From: Pseudonocardia thermophila
Lineage (GTDB): Bacteria > Actinomycetota > Actinomycetes > Mycobacteriales > Pseudonocardiaceae
Assembly: GCF_900142365.1 (NCBI RefSeq)
Contig: NZ_FRAP01000003.1
Span: 310,001 to 374,000 of the forward strand
Direction: 5' to 3'
DNA length: 64,000 bases
Position 1 is the first letter of the stretch, and each line of letters opens with the position of its first letter. Shown piece after piece: positions 37,430 through 46,495 of the stretch. Under the pieces are notes generated by a model. It worked only from the letters and a program-made list of their open reading frames with translations. It did no database searches and had not been told where the DNA came from. The translations under genes and the position numbers were made by a program.

Positions 37430-38578
37430 TCAGGCCTTGCTGGCACCTCCCGCAGGCGGCTGGATGTGGATGACCCGGTCGTCGGTGGGGCCGGGCTCGC
37501 CGCCCGCCTTGTTGACCGTGCCGAGCCACAGCAGGCCGTCCCGGCTCGGCGCGGCCGCGGAGAGCCTGCCGTACGTGCCGGCCAGCAGCGTCTCGGGATC
37601 ACCGGTGAACCCACCGGTCGGGCCGGGGCGCAGCACGAACAGGGACGCGTCCTGCGTCTGCGCGATCGCGAGCACCCCGGGTGCGGCCATGCAGCCGGCC
37701 ACGCCGGGCCGGTTCGGCCACGTCCAGGCCGGGGCCGGCAGCTCGCCCGGCTGGACCCGGTGCAGCACGTCCCGGCCGGCGGCGTGGTCGGTCACCCACA
37801 CGATCTGGCTCTGCGGATCGACGCAGATCCCGCCCGGATCGGTCACACCCGACGACAGGACGGGTGAGCCGGGCTCCGGGTTGCCCTGGCCGGGCTTGCC
37901 GAGCGTGTCGATGCGCAGCACCTTGCCGGCGGTCGAGCGCGGGTCTGCGCCCGCCCCGCCCGCGTCGCCGGTGGCGACGAGCAGCGACCCGTCGACGTCG
38001 ACGACGAGCGCCCCCGCGTTGTGCGTGGCCCCGCGCGGGATCCCGGCGAGCACCGGCTTGGGCGGTTCGCCCGGGGCGATGCGCACGACGCGGTTGTCGG
38101 TGCGGGTGGTGATGTAGGCGTAGAGCAGCTGGTCCTCGTCGTAGCCGGGGGAGAGGACGAGGCCGGTCAACCCGCCGCCGCCGGTCGGGTCGACCTCGAC
38201 CGTGGTGATCAGCTGCGGGTCGCGGCCCTTGCGCACCTTCAGGATGCGGCCGGTGGTGCGTTCGCCGACGATCGCGGTGTCCGGCTCGGGCAGCGGGGCG
38301 ACCGCGCCGACCGGTTCGAGGCACGTGGCCACCACCTGCGGATCCGGGTCGGGGCAGCGCACCTGCGGCGTGGACTGCCCGCCCCGGCCGGGGGAGCCCG
38401 GCGCATCCGGGTCGGTCGGTGGCGCCTGGGGATCGGGGATCGTGGGCGGCCCGCCCAGCTCACCCCGGTTCTCGATCTTCTCGCGCCACTCCCGTGGTCC
38501 GTTGTCGGGGAACGTCGCGCACCCGGCGACCAGGAGCGTGAGCGCCACTGCGGCGACCGCGCGTCGCATCCGTCCCAC
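37430..38578 (-). CDS. Lipoprotein with glucose/sorbosone dehydrogenase-like beta-propeller (LppZ-like)
   Basis: 382 aa. A signal peptide with lipobox LLVAGC (Cys20) marks a surface lipoprotein, followed by a Pro/Gly-rich linker (to ~residue 70). The rest is a PQQ-dependent sugar dehydrogenase-like propeller: GLTGLVLSPGYDEDQLLYAYITT, GIPRGATHNAGALVVDVDGSLLVATGDAG (with the HN motif), GKVLRIDTLGKP, GVTDPGGICVDPQ. Mycobacterial LppZ (Rv3006) is similar and occupies the same neighbourhood. Catalytic activity and PQQ binding are not established. Confidence 0.85.
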   Translation of the reverse strand: MGRMRRAVAAVALTLLVAGCATFPDNGPREWREKIENRGELGGPPTIPDPQAPPTDPDAPGSPGRGGQSTPQVRCPDPDPQVVATCLEPVGAVAPLPEPDTAIVGERTTGRILKVRKGRDPQLITTVEVDPTGGGGLTGLVLSPGYDEDQLLYAYITTRTDNRVVRIAPGEPPKPVLAGIPRGATHNAGALVVDVDGSLLVATGDAGGAGADPRSTAGKVLRIDTLGKPGQGNPEPGSPVLSSGVTDPGGICVDPQSQIVWVTDHAAGRDVLHRVQPGELPAPAWTWPNRPGVAGCMAAPGVLAIAQTQDASLFVLRPGPTGGFTGDPETLLAGTYGRLSAAAPSRDGLLWLGTVNKAGGEPGPTDDRVIHIQPPAGGASKA

Positions 38579-38642
38579 CCGTGCGAGGGTAGAACCGGCG
38601 AGGTAAGCGGCGGGTGAGGGACGATCCGGCTACCCTCCCCGC

Positions 38643-39254
38643 ATGACGGACTCCACGAGCACGATCCCCGACTTCAGCCAGGGGTTCGGCGCCTCGGACT
38701 CCACCGCGACGACGCGCCCCACTCGCCGCGCGCTGGCCTGGAACCCGGCGACCGACGTCGGGCTGCTGATCCTGCGGTTCGTCGTCGGCGGGATCGTGTT
38801 CGCGCACGGCATGCAGAAGGTCTTCGGGATGTGGGGTTACCCGGGGATCGGCGAGTTCACCCGCTCCGTGACGGCGGCCGGCTACCAGCAGCCGGTCGCG
38901 CTGGCGTGGGCCACCGGCATCGCGGAGGTGGTCGCCGGCGCGTTCGTCGTCCTCGGGCTGATCACGCCGCTCGCCGCCGCCGCGATCCTCGCCATCAAGA
39001 TCAACGCGGTGGCGTTGGCGGTTGGTGCCGGGGCGGCCCTGCTGCCGCAGATGGCGCCCGTCGCCGTCGAGGGCGACGTCGTGCTCGGTGCCGCGGCCGC
39101 CGCGCTCGTGCTCACCGGGCCCGGCCACATCGCGCTGGACAACGGGCGCACCTGGCACCGGCGGCCCGCCCCGTGGGGCGTGCTGGCGCTGATCATCGGC
39201 GTCGCCGTCGGCGTGCTGGTGTACGTGCTGATGCGCGGTTCCGTCGCTGGGTGA
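38643..39254 (+). CDS. DoxX-family membrane protein (Rv3005c-like)
   Basis: 203 aa with four membrane helices: LLILRFVVGGIVFAHGMQKVFGMWG (DoxX signature, HGxxK), VALAWATGIAEVVAGAFVVLGLITPLAAAAILAIKI, VLGAAAAALVLTGPGHIALD, and WGVLALIIGVAVGVLVYVL. In M. tuberculosis Rv3005c is linked to the SodA-SseA oxidative-stress membrane complex. The APH-like gene overlaps its stop by GTGA. Divergent from the LppZ-like lipoprotein. Confidence 0.9.
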   Translation: MTDSTSTIPDFSQGFGASDSTATTRPTRRALAWNPATDVGLLILRFVVGGIVFAHGMQKVFGMWGYPGIGEFTRSVTAAGYQQPVALAWATGIAEVVAGAFVVLGLITPLAAAAILAIKINAVALAVGAGAALLPQMAPVAVEGDVVLGAAAAALVLTGPGHIALDNGRTWHRRPAPWGVLALIIGVAVGVLVYVLMRGSVAG

Positions 39255-40117
39255 GCTGGGACTCCGTGCTCGCGCGCCGGCTGGGCGCGCCGGTGCGGGT
39301 GCTCCGACGCGCCCCGCTCGCCGGCGGGTACGTCGCGCGGAGCGTGGAGCGGATCGAGCTGGACGTCGGCGGCCGGCCACGCACGATCGTGCTCAAGCGC
39401 ACCGACCCGACCGAGGTCGCGGCGATGCGCGCGCTGGCCGTGGTCCGCGGGATCCGGCGCGGCCAGGCGCTCGCGATCGGGCCGGACTGGCTCGTGCTGG
39501 ACCACGTCGACGGCACCCCGCTCGACCCGGCCGAACCGGTGCCCGCCGAGATCTGGGAGGTGCTCGCCCGGGTGCACGCGCAGTGGTGGGGCAAGCGCCC
39601 GCGCGGGCTGCCCGTCGTCGATGCGCCGTTCTGGCGCAGCCTGGTGGACCGCACGCTGGTCGCCGTGCGCGGCGGCGCCGAGCGGACCGGTGAACCGGAG
39701 TACCGCGCCGCGGCACGGGCGCTGGCGGGCTGGCGCACCGATCCGGTGATCGAGGCGGCGCTCGCGCTGCTGCCGCGCACCCTCGTCCACTCCGACGTGC
39801 ACCGGGGCAACGTCCTGGTCGATGCCGACGGGCCGGTGCTGATCGACTGGGGCAACGCCCGGGTCGCCCCGGCCGACGTCGACCTCGCGGTCCCGTCGGC
39901 ACAGGCCCCGTGCCCCACCGAGCCGTACGAGGAGGCGTTCGCGCAGATCACCGGTGGTGCCGACCGTCGGACCGCGATAGCGCAGCCGTGGGCGTGGCTG
40001 CACGTCCACGTCCAGTACCTCGGCTTCGCCGCCGATCACCTCGGTGCCACCCGGGTGGCCGAGATGATCGACGAGGCGAGCCGCGCGCACGCCCGGCTGC
40101 GCAGCGTGCTGGGCTGA
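39251..40117 (+). CDS. Aminoglycoside phosphotransferase-like kinase
   Basis: 288 aa from GTG at 39251, coupled to the DoxX gene. TIVLKRTDPTEVAAMRAL contains the ATP-binding Lys; the catalytic loop LVHSDVHRGNVLVDADGPVLIDWGNARVAPADVDLA has the HxDxxxxN and IDW elements of the APH/choline-kinase fold. Such proteins phosphorylate small hydroxylated molecules; in housekeeping settings they are rarely resistance factors. The substrate is unknown. Confidence 0.85.
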   Translation: MSWDSVLARRLGAPVRVLRRAPLAGGYVARSVERIELDVGGRPRTIVLKRTDPTEVAAMRALAVVRGIRRGQALAIGPDWLVLDHVDGTPLDPAEPVPAEIWEVLARVHAQWWGKRPRGLPVVDAPFWRSLVDRTLVAVRGGAERTGEPEYRAAARALAGWRTDPVIEAALALLPRTLVHSDVHRGNVLVDADGPVLIDWGNARVAPADVDLAVPSAQAPCPTEPYEEAFAQITGGADRRTAIAQPWAWLHVHVQYLGFAADHLGATRVAEMIDEASRAHARLRSVLG

Positions 40118-40126
40118 CTGCCCGGT

Positions 40127-40840
40127 TCAGTGCCGGCCGAGCAGGTTGTCGGCCACGTTCTGCAGGTGCGCGCGCATCGCCTCCTGCGCCCCCTCGGGAT
40201 CGCGGTCGTGCAGCGCCTCGACGATGGTGGTGTGCTCGGCGTGGTAGCAGGCCCGCCGCTGCGGTGTCGACGTGCGCCGTTTCAGGCTGCCCCACACCGG
40301 TAGTGCCCGGGCCGTGTTCATCACGTCGAACATCGTCATCAGCAGCCCGTTGTGCGCGGCGAGCGCGATGGCGCGGTGCAGGCGGGCGTCGGCGGCCTCG
40401 AACGATTCGAAGTCCTCCGCGGCCCCGCCGGCGTCCAGCTCGGTGCGGATGCGGGCGAGATCGGCGCTCGTGGCGATGCGCGCGGCGAGCGCCGCGACCG
40501 GTGGTTCGATGACCAGCCGGACCTGCATGATCTCCGCCGGGCTGGTGTCCGGCGGTGCGTCGCCTGCCGGTCGGTGCCCGACGTCGGTGCGGAACGTGCC
40601 CCGGCCGACGTGCCGCTCGATCAGCCCCTCGGACTCCAGCGCGTCGAGCGCGCGCCGGATCGTGCTGCGCGGAGCGGACAGCATCTCGGCCAGCGCCCGC
40701 TCGGTGGGCAGCTTCGCGCCCGGTCCGAGGGTGCCGTCCGCCGCGCCCTCGTCGAGCAGGGCGCGCAGCTGCTGTTCCACGGTCCGCACGCCCGCACGGT
40801 ATCCCATCGAACCAATCGAAACCAATTCATTGGGATACAT
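40127..40840 (-). CDS. GntR-family regulator, FadR/FCD subfamily
   Basis: 237 aa from ATG at 40840, preceded by AAGGTGGG; an internal ATG at 40807 lacks such a site. The N-terminal winged HTH reads VEQQLRALLDEGAADGTLGPGAKLPTERALAEMLSAPRSTIRRALDALESEGLIERHVGRGTFR. The C-terminal FCD domain has EIMQVRLVIEPPVAALAARIAT, DARLHRAIALAAHN and EHTTIVEALHDRDPEGAQEAMRAHLQNV, whose Asp/His residues bind a metal and a carboxylate effector. It is divergent from the FAH operon; ATTGGT direct repeats lie at both starts, so it probably represses itself and the operon until a pathway acid binds. Confidence 0.92.
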   Translation of the reverse strand: MYPNELVSIGSMGYRAGVRTVEQQLRALLDEGAADGTLGPGAKLPTERALAEMLSAPRSTIRRALDALESEGLIERHVGRGTFRTDVGHRPAGDAPPDTSPAEIMQVRLVIEPPVAALAARIATSADLARIRTELDAGGAAEDFESFEAADARLHRAIALAAHNGLLMTMFDVMNTARALPVWGSLKRRTSTPQRRACYHAEHTTIVEALHDRDPEGAQEAMRAHLQNVADNLLGRH

Positions 40841-40919
40841 CCCACCTTGGACAGGCGCACGGTGACGGAGTACGGTCCCGAGTGGGCTTGATTGGTATCA
40901 ATGGTTCAGATTGGTTCAA
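40809..40919. promoter_or_regulatory. Two clusters of ~10-bp ATTGGTTC-type direct repeats, probable GntR operators
   Basis: On the minus strand, 40828-40809 reads AATTGGTTTCGATTGGTTCG, two copies 10 bp apart lying inside the first codons of the regulator. On the plus strand, 40891-40919 reads ATTGGTATCA, ATGGTTCAG, ATTGGTTCAA, three copies ending 4 nt before the ATG at 40924. In this GC-rich DNA these are striking AT-rich blocks. The spacing equals one helical turn, so protomers would sit on one face. No Shine-Dalgarno precedes 40924, so that mRNA may be leaderless. Confidence 0.6.
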
Positions 40920-40923
40920 CGCG

Positions 40924-41814
40924 ATGAGACTCGTGACCTTCTCGACCGGCGACGCACCGCGGATCGGTGCGGTGGTGGAGCGGTCGGGCGCCGACGCGGT
41001 GGCCGACCTGTCCGCCGCGCTCCCCGCCGGCACCACGGTGCTCGACGTGATCGAGGGCTGGGCGGAGCTGGCCGCCCAGGTCGCGGCCGCCGCCGAGGCG
41101 GCCACCACCACGTACCCGCTCGACCAGGTCGATCTGCGCGCGCCGTTCACCCTGCGCCGTGACATGTTCTGCGTGGGCAAGAACTACCGCGAGCACGCGA
41201 TCGAGTTCGGCCGCTCCGGCTACGACCAGCCGGACCGTTCAGAGGAGCTGCCCGAGCACCCGATCGTCTTCACGAAGGCGACGACGTCGCTCAACGGCCC
41301 GTTCGACGACGTCGAGTCCCACCCCGGTGTCACCAGCGAGCTGGACTACGAGGCCGAGCTGGGCGTGATCATCGGCCGCGGCGGGCGCGGCATCTCCCGC
41401 GAGGACGCCTACGACCACGTCTGGGGCTACACGATCGTCGACGACATCACCGCCCGCGACCTGCAGCGCCGCCACAAGCAGTGGACGATCGGCAAGTCGC
41501 TCGACACCCACTGCCCGCTCGGCCCGTACGCGGTCAGCGCCGACGAGGTGCCGGACGTGGCCGCGCTGGTCGTGGAGTCGCGCGTCAACGGCGAGCTGCG
41601 GCAGTCGGCCCCGGTCAAGGACCTGATCTTCGACATCCCCGAGCTGATCGCGACGCTGTCCGCGGGCATCACGCTGCTGCCCGGCGACGTCATCGCCACC
41701 GGCACGCCGGCCGGTGTCGGTATCGGCTTCGATCCGCCCCGCTTCCTCAAGAGCGGAGACGTCGTCGAGGTCTCGATCACCGGCCTCGGCGCCCAGCGCA
41801 ACCGCATCGCCTGA
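40924..41814 (+). CDS. Fumarylacetoacetate hydrolase-family protein
   Basis: 296 aa from ATG at 40924. The C-terminal ~220 residues are the FAH fold: MFCVGKNYREHAIEFG, PIVFTKATTSLNGPFDDV, SELDYEAELGVIIGRGGRGISREDAYDHVWGYTIVDDITARDLQ (metal-binding Glu and Asp), KSLDTHCPLGPYAV, ITLLPGDVIATGTPAGVGIGFDPPRFLKSGDVVEVSITGLG. Relatives include hydratases, isomerases and acylpyruvases of aromatic and keto-acid degradation. First gene of a GntR-controlled operon with two further hydrolases; the exact reaction is unknown. Confidence 0.92.
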   Translation: MRLVTFSTGDAPRIGAVVERSGADAVADLSAALPAGTTVLDVIEGWAELAAQVAAAAEAATTTYPLDQVDLRAPFTLRRDMFCVGKNYREHAIEFGRSGYDQPDRSEELPEHPIVFTKATTSLNGPFDDVESHPGVTSELDYEAELGVIIGRGGRGISREDAYDHVWGYTIVDDITARDLQRRHKQWTIGKSLDTHCPLGPYAVSADEVPDVAALVVESRVNGELRQSAPVKDLIFDIPELIATLSAGITLLPGDVIATGTPAGVGIGFDPPRFLKSGDVVEVSITGLGAQRNRIA

Positions 41815-41834
41815 TCCCGAACGAAAGGACCGAC

Positions 41835-42599
41835 GTGCAGGTCAACGGCAAGGAACTGGCCGTCGAGATCGACGGCGACGGCCCGGCGGTGCTGCTCGTG
41901 CACGGCCTGGGCGGAACGAGCAACTTCTACCAGGTGCAGGCCGACGCGCTCGCCGCCGACCACAAGGTGGTCCGGGTCGACCTCGCAGGGGCCGGCCGCT
42001 CGCCCGTGCCCGCGGGCGAGATCAGCATCGCCTCGCACGCCGACGATCTCGCCGCGCTGCTCGACGCGCTGCAGATCCCGTCGGCGGCGGTCGTCGGGCA
42101 CTCGATGGGCACGCTCGTCGTGCGCACCCTCGCTGCCCGCCACCCCGGAAGGGTCACCGCGATGGCGCTGCTCGGCGCCGTCGCCGAACCGGCCGAGGCC
42201 GGCCGGCAGGCCCAGCGCGACCGCGCCGCCACCGTGCGCGCCCAGGGCATGGTGGCCGTGGCGCCCGGTGTGGTCGCCAACGCGCTGTCCGAGACGACCC
42301 GGCGCGACCGGCCGGAGGTGGCCGCGTTCGTCCGGGAGCTGCTGATGCGCCAGGACCCGGAGGGCTACGCCCGCAACTGCGAGGCGCTCGCCGCCGCCAC
42401 CGACCCGGGCCCGATCGACTCCGCGGTGCCGCTGCTGCTGATCACCGGCACCGACGACAAGGTCGGCCCGGAGCAGGTCTCGCGCGATCTCGCCGCCGCC
42501 CACGGCGGCGCGACCGTCGAGATCCTGCCCGGTGTCGGGCACTGGACGGCGCTCGAGGCCGCGGGCCCCGTCACCGATCTGCTGCGCAAGTTCGTCTGA
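41835..42599 (+). CDS. Alpha/beta hydrolase
   Basis: 254 aa from GTG at 41835, with GAAAGGA upstream. VLLVHGLGGTSNFYQVQADALAADHKVVRVDLAGAGRSP is the N-terminal strand and oxyanion loop, VVGHSMGTLV holds the nucleophile Ser (about residue 96), LLITGTDDKVGP the Asp, and LPGVGHWTALEAAG the His. Similar to 3-oxoadipate enol-lactonase and C-C hydrolases. Twenty nt after the FAH gene, so it works in the same pathway, perhaps opening a lactone or cleaving an ester. Confidence 0.9.
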   Translation: MQVNGKELAVEIDGDGPAVLLVHGLGGTSNFYQVQADALAADHKVVRVDLAGAGRSPVPAGEISIASHADDLAALLDALQIPSAAVVGHSMGTLVVRTLAARHPGRVTAMALLGAVAEPAEAGRQAQRDRAATVRAQGMVAVAPGVVANALSETTRRDRPEVAAFVRELLMRQDPEGYARNCEALAAATDPGPIDSAVPLLLITGTDDKVGPEQVSRDLAAAHGGATVEILPGVGHWTALEAAGPVTDLLRKFV

Positions 42600-42661
42600 A
42601 CGCTCCCGAGTCCAGGGCCGAGTCCCACCCGAGTTCCCTCAGAGACGAGGAGACACCCGCC

Positions 42662-43882
42662 ATGAGCGCGATCCTGTTCCGCAACGTCAACATCCTCGAC
42701 TCCACCGGCGCCGACCCGTACCCGGGCGACGTCCTCGTCGAGGACGACCGCATCGCCGCCGTCGGCACCGTCGATCCCGCCCGGGCCGCCGGCGCCCGCG
42801 TCATCGAGGGGCGCGGCCGCACCCTCATGTCCGGGCTGTGCGACGCGCACACCCACTTCTCGTGGAACAACTCCGCCGACCTCGACGGCCTGGGCACCAT
42901 GCCCGTCGAGGAGCACCTGCTGTTCGCCATCGAGTCCGCCCGCACGTACATCGACTGCGGCTACACGATGTGCGTCGGCGCGGCGAGCGCCAAGGAACGC
43001 CTCGACGTCGTCTGCCGGGACGCGATCAACGCCGGCCGCATCCCCGGCCCGCGCTACCTGGCCAACGGCCCGGAGATCGCCGTCACCGGCGGCGCGCTGG
43101 TCAAGTCCATCACCAAGTTCGCCGACGGCCCCGAGGGCATGCGCAAGGCCGTGCGGGAGCTGGTCGACATCGGTGTGGACCAGATCAAGCTCTCCATGAC
43201 CGGCGAGGAGATCACCGGCACCAAGCACGCCCAGGACACCTACTTCTCCGAGGAGGAGGTGGCCGCCGCCGTCGCCGAAGCCCACCGGCGCGGCATCCGC
43301 GTGACCGCCCACGCCCGCTCGGCGGAGAGCGTGAAGATGTGCGTCCGCAACAAGGTCGACATCATCTACCACGCCTCCTTCACCGACGAAGAGGGCATGG
43401 ACATGCTCGAGGCCAACAAGGACCGGGTGTTCGTCGCCCCGGGCATCAACTGGCTGATCGCCACCCTCTACGAGGCCGAGGCCTTCGGGTACCCGCAGGA
43501 GGCCGCCGAGGCCGCCGGGTACAAGGAGGAGCTGGAGATCGCCACCGAGGGGCTGCGGGAGATGCACCGCCGCGGCATCAAGATCCTCCCCGGTGGCGAC
43601 TACGGCTTCGCGTGGACGCCGCACGGCACGTACGCACGGGATCTGCAGCACTTCGTCGAGCGGCTCGGCTTCACCCCGATGGAGGCGATCATCGCCGCCA
43701 CGGCGTGGGGTGGGGAGATCATGATGCGGCCGAACGAGCTGGGGAAGGTGCAGCCGGGGTACCTGGCGGACCTGCTGCTCGTCGACGGGGATCCGCTGGC
43801 CGACATCACGATCCTGCAGGACCGGGATCGGCTGCACGGGATCATGAAGGACGGGCGGTTCCACAAGGAGCCTCAGGACTGA
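42662..43882 (+). CDS. Metal-dependent amidohydrolase
   Basis: 406 aa from ATG at 42662. The beta-sandwich plus TIM-barrel layout of subtype I amidohydrolases is seen: ILFRNVNILDSTGADPYPGDVLVEDDRIAAVG, SGLCDAHTHFSW (metal HxH), DQIKLSMTG (possible carbamylated Lys), VTAHARSAE and IIYHASF (metal His), PGGDYGFAWTPHGT (Asp), and LGKVQPGYLADLLLVDGDPLADI at the C-terminus. Closest in look to imidazolonepropionase/Xaa-Pro dipeptidase-type members. Third gene of the GntR operon; it probably hydrolyses an amide or cyclic amide of the substrate. Confidence 0.9.
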   Translation: MSAILFRNVNILDSTGADPYPGDVLVEDDRIAAVGTVDPARAAGARVIEGRGRTLMSGLCDAHTHFSWNNSADLDGLGTMPVEEHLLFAIESARTYIDCGYTMCVGAASAKERLDVVCRDAINAGRIPGPRYLANGPEIAVTGGALVKSITKFADGPEGMRKAVRELVDIGVDQIKLSMTGEEITGTKHAQDTYFSEEEVAAAVAEAHRRGIRVTAHARSAESVKMCVRNKVDIIYHASFTDEEGMDMLEANKDRVFVAPGINWLIATLYEAEAFGYPQEAAEAAGYKEELEIATEGLREMHRRGIKILPGGDYGFAWTPHGTYARDLQHFVERLGFTPMEAIIAATAWGGEIMMRPNELGKVQPGYLADLLLVDGDPLADITILQDRDRLHGIMKDGRFHKEPQD

Positions 43883-43888
43883 GGTCCT

Positions 43889-43944
43889 CGGTACCGGATC
43901 CTCGGTATCGGGTTCGCGGTATCGGGTTCGCGGTATCGGCCGCG
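43889..43944. repeat. Four copies of a 14-nt tandem repeat
   Basis: Units start at 43889, 43903, 43917 and 43931. The two inner copies are identical (CGGTATCGGGTTCG); the outer ones differ at a few bases. They begin 7 nt after the amidohydrolase stop and fill the gap before the next gene. Confidence 0.85.
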
Positions 43945-43986
43945 GGGCTGCTCGACCCCGCGGCCGGTCCTCCTCCGGAGTCTTCT

Positions 43987-44367
43987 GTGGCGTTGCTCGT
44001 GTGTCGGACCTGCCCTCGTTACGACGCTCCGCGGTCGGGGTCCTTCTCCCGGGCCATCGGAGTCGAGCTGCAGGCGTCCGGTGTGGATGTGCGGTTCGTG
44101 CAGTGCCTCGGGGGCTGTCCCCGGGACGGAGTTGCCGCTGTCGACGGGCCCGGGAAGGCTCGGGTGCGGTTCACCGGGCTGGACGCCGGCCACGGGGCGG
44201 CGTTGATCGCTGCGGCTCGGGCCCATGAGTCGTCCTCGGACGGGCTACCGGAGACCTGGGAGGTGCCCGAGGAGCTTCGGGGGCACGTCAGCTCGGTGAC
44301 GGTGAAGCGGGCTCCTGCCGGGGCTTCTCGCTGGGGCCGTCGGGGGTGTGACTCGTCGGGGGTGTGA
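43987..44367 (+). CDS. DUF1636-like small metal- or Fe-S-binding protein
   Basis: 126 aa from GTG at 43987 with CCGGAG upstream. VALLVCRTCPRYDAPRSGSFSRAIGVEL and FVQCLGGCPRDGVAAVDGPGKARVRFTGL contain paired cysteines (CxxC and CxxxC) in the spacing of thioredoxin-like ferredoxins and of the DUF1636 family. The C-terminal ~25 residues look random and may be extended by loss of an earlier stop. As the last gene behind the amidohydrolase it could be an electron carrier or metal-delivery protein. From 44368 to 44570 no gene is seen. Confidence 0.7.
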   Translation: MALLVCRTCPRYDAPRSGSFSRAIGVELQASGVDVRFVQCLGGCPRDGVAAVDGPGKARVRFTGLDAGHGAALIAAARAHESSSDGLPETWEVPEELRGHVSSVTVKRAPAGASRWGRRGCDSSGV

Positions 44368-44570
44368 CCCGGGGCTTCGCCTCGGTGCCCCGCCGAGGGA
44401 CTCCGTCCCGGGGTGGGCGAGGTGATCTCGGCAGGAAAGCCGCTCTCCTGCAGGGGCCGGCCGGTGGGCCGCTGAGCCTCGGGACCGGGCACAGCGAGTG
44501 CGCCCTGCACGACCACGTCCGGGAGGTCGGCGACGCGGCCGACCTCCCGGACGTGCTGATCAGCGCGTCG

Positions 44571-46412
44571 TCAGGGGAGCTTGCGAACGGCGCCCTTGTC
44601 GGCGCTCGTCGTGAGCGCCGCGTAGGCCCGCAGGGCCTTGCTGACGGGGCGGTCGCGGTCCTTGGGCTGCCAGGGGCGCTCGCTCGCCTCCATCTTGGCG
44701 CGGCGCTCGGCGAGGACGTCGTCGGGCACGTCGAGCTCGAGCGTGCGGCTGGCGACGTCGATGACGATGCGGTCGCCGTTCTCGACCAGGCCGATGGTGC
44801 CGCCGGCTGCGGCCTCGGGGGAGATGTGGCCGACCGAGATGCCGCTGGTGCCGCCGGAGAAGCGGCCGTCGGTGATGAGCGCGCAGACGCGGCCGAGGCC
44901 GGCGCCCTTGAGGAACGCGGTGGGGTGGAGCATCTCCTGCATGCCGGGGCCGCCTGCGGGGCCCTCGTAGCGCACGACGATGACGTCGCCCGGCTTGACC
45001 GTCTTGTTCAGGACGACGGAGACAGCCTCCTCCTGGCTCTCCACGACCAGGGCGGGGCCCTCGAAGTGCCACAGCTCCTCGGGGATGCCGGCGGTCTTGA
45101 TGACGGCGCCGTCCGGGGCCAGGTTGCCGCGGAGCACGGCGAGGCCGCCGTCGCGGGTGTAGGCGTGGGCGACGTCGCGGATGCAGCCGTTCTCGGCGTC
45201 GGTGTCGAGGGCGGCCCACCGGTTCGTGGTGGAGAACGCCTCAGTGGTGCGGACGCCGCCGGGGGCGGCGTGGAACAGCTCGATGGCCTCCTCCGACGGG
45301 GCCGCGCCGCGGATGTCCCAGGTGTCCAGCCAGGCGGCCAGCGAGGGGGAGTGGATCGCGTGCACGTCCTCGTGGAGCAGACCGGCGCGGCGCAGCTCGC
45401 CGAGGATCGCGGGGATGCCACCGGCGCGGTGGACGTCCTCCATGTGGTAGTCGGAGTTCGGCGACACCTTCGCCAGGCAGGGCACGCGGCGGGAGATCTC
45501 GTCGATCGCGTCGAGGTCGAAGTCGATCTCGCCCTCCTGGGCGGCCGCGAGGATGTGCAGCACGGTGTTGGTGGAGCCGCCCATCGCGACGTCGAGGGCC
45601 ATCGCGTTCTCGAACGCCTTGCGGGTGGCGATCGAGCGGGGGAGGACGGACTCGTCGTCGTCGCGGTACCAGCGGGTGGCCAGCTCCATGATCGTGCGGC
45701 CGGCCTGCTCGAACAGGGCGCGGCGGGCCGCGTGGGTGGCGAGGGTGGAGCCGTTGCCGGGCAGCGCCAGGCCGAGCGCCTCGGTGAGGCAGTTCATCGA
45801 GTTGGCGGTGAACATGCCCGAGCAGGAGCCGCACGTCGGGCAGGCCGACCGCTCGACGAGGGCGAGGCCGTCGTCGTCGACCTGGTTCGACGCCGAGGCG
45901 GAGATCGCGGTGATGAGGTCGGTGGGGGCGTGCGCGACCCCGTCGACGACCACGGCCTTGCCGGCCTCCATCGGGCCGCCGGAGACGAAGACGGTCGGGA
46001 TGTTCAGCCGCAGGGCGGCGTTGAGCATGCCCGGGGTGATCTTGTCGCAGTTGGAGATGCAGACCAGCGCGTCGGCGGCGTGCCCGTTGACCATGTACTC
46101 GACGGCGTCGGCGATGATCTCGCGCGAGGGCAGCGAGTAGAGCATGCCGCCGTGGCCCATGGCGATGCCGTCGTCGACGGCGATGGTGTTGAACTCGCGC
46201 GCGATGCCGCCCGCGGCGCGCACCGACTCGGCTACGATGTCGCCCAGGTCCTTGAGGTGCACATGGCCTGGGACGAACTGCGTGTAGGAGTTCGCGATCG
46301 CGACGATCGGCTTGCCGAAGTCGTCGTCGGTCATGCCGGTGGCGCGCCAGAGCGAGCGGGCGCCCGCAGCGTTGCGGCCGTGGGTGGTGACTCGGGAACG
46401 GAGGGCCGGCAC
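44571..46412 (-). CDS. ilvD: Dihydroxy-acid dehydratase
   Basis: 613 aa. Cysteine ligands of the Fe-S cluster are in [12 protein letters not shown] and [46 protein letters not shown] and [24 protein letters not shown] are further signatures, the latter with the catalytic Ser region. The enzyme makes 2-keto acids from dihydroxy acids in isoleucine and valine synthesis, acting after IlvC. It is encoded opposite to ilvBNC and is divergent neither from them nor coupled; the PH-domain gene lies between, also on the minus strand. Confidence 0.97.
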   Translation of the reverse strand: MPALRSRVTTHGRNAAGARSLWRATGMTDDDFGKPIVAIANSYTQFVPGHVHLKDLGDIVAESVRAAGGIAREFNTIAVDDGIAMGHGGMLYSLPSREIIADAVEYMVNGHAADALVCISNCDKITPGMLNAALRLNIPTVFVSGGPMEAGKAVVVDGVAHAPTDLITAISASASNQVDDDGLALVERSACPTCGSCSGMFTANSMNCLTEALGLALPGNGSTLATHAARRALFEQAGRTIMELATRWYRDDDESVLPRSIATRKAFENAMALDVAMGGSTNTVLHILAAAQEGEIDFDLDAIDEISRRVPCLAKVSPNSDYHMEDVHRAGGIPAILGELRRAGLLHEDVHAIHSPSLAAWLDTWDIRGAAPSEEAIELFHAAPGGVRTTEAFSTTNRWAALDTDAENGCIRDVAHAYTRDGGLAVLRGNLAPDGAVIKTAGIPEELWHFEGPALVVESQEEAVSVVLNKTVKPGDVIVVRYEGPAGGPGMQEMLHPTAFLKGAGLGRVCALITDGRFSGGTSGISVGHISPEAAAGGTIGLVENGDRIVIDVASRTLELDVPDDVLAERRAKMEASERPWQPKDRDRPVSKALRAYAALTTSADKGAVRKLP

Positions 46413-46495
46413 GGCTCTGCCTCCAGGAACGTGTGGTGGGAACGAGTGGTGCGGTGGTGGGACAACGCTACGCCCGGTGGCCGGACGCGGTGACG

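Noticed and set aside
44364..46493. A 709-codon plus-strand frame
   Set aside because: Antisense to ilvD; repeated GDV/RGG-type composition and no domain.
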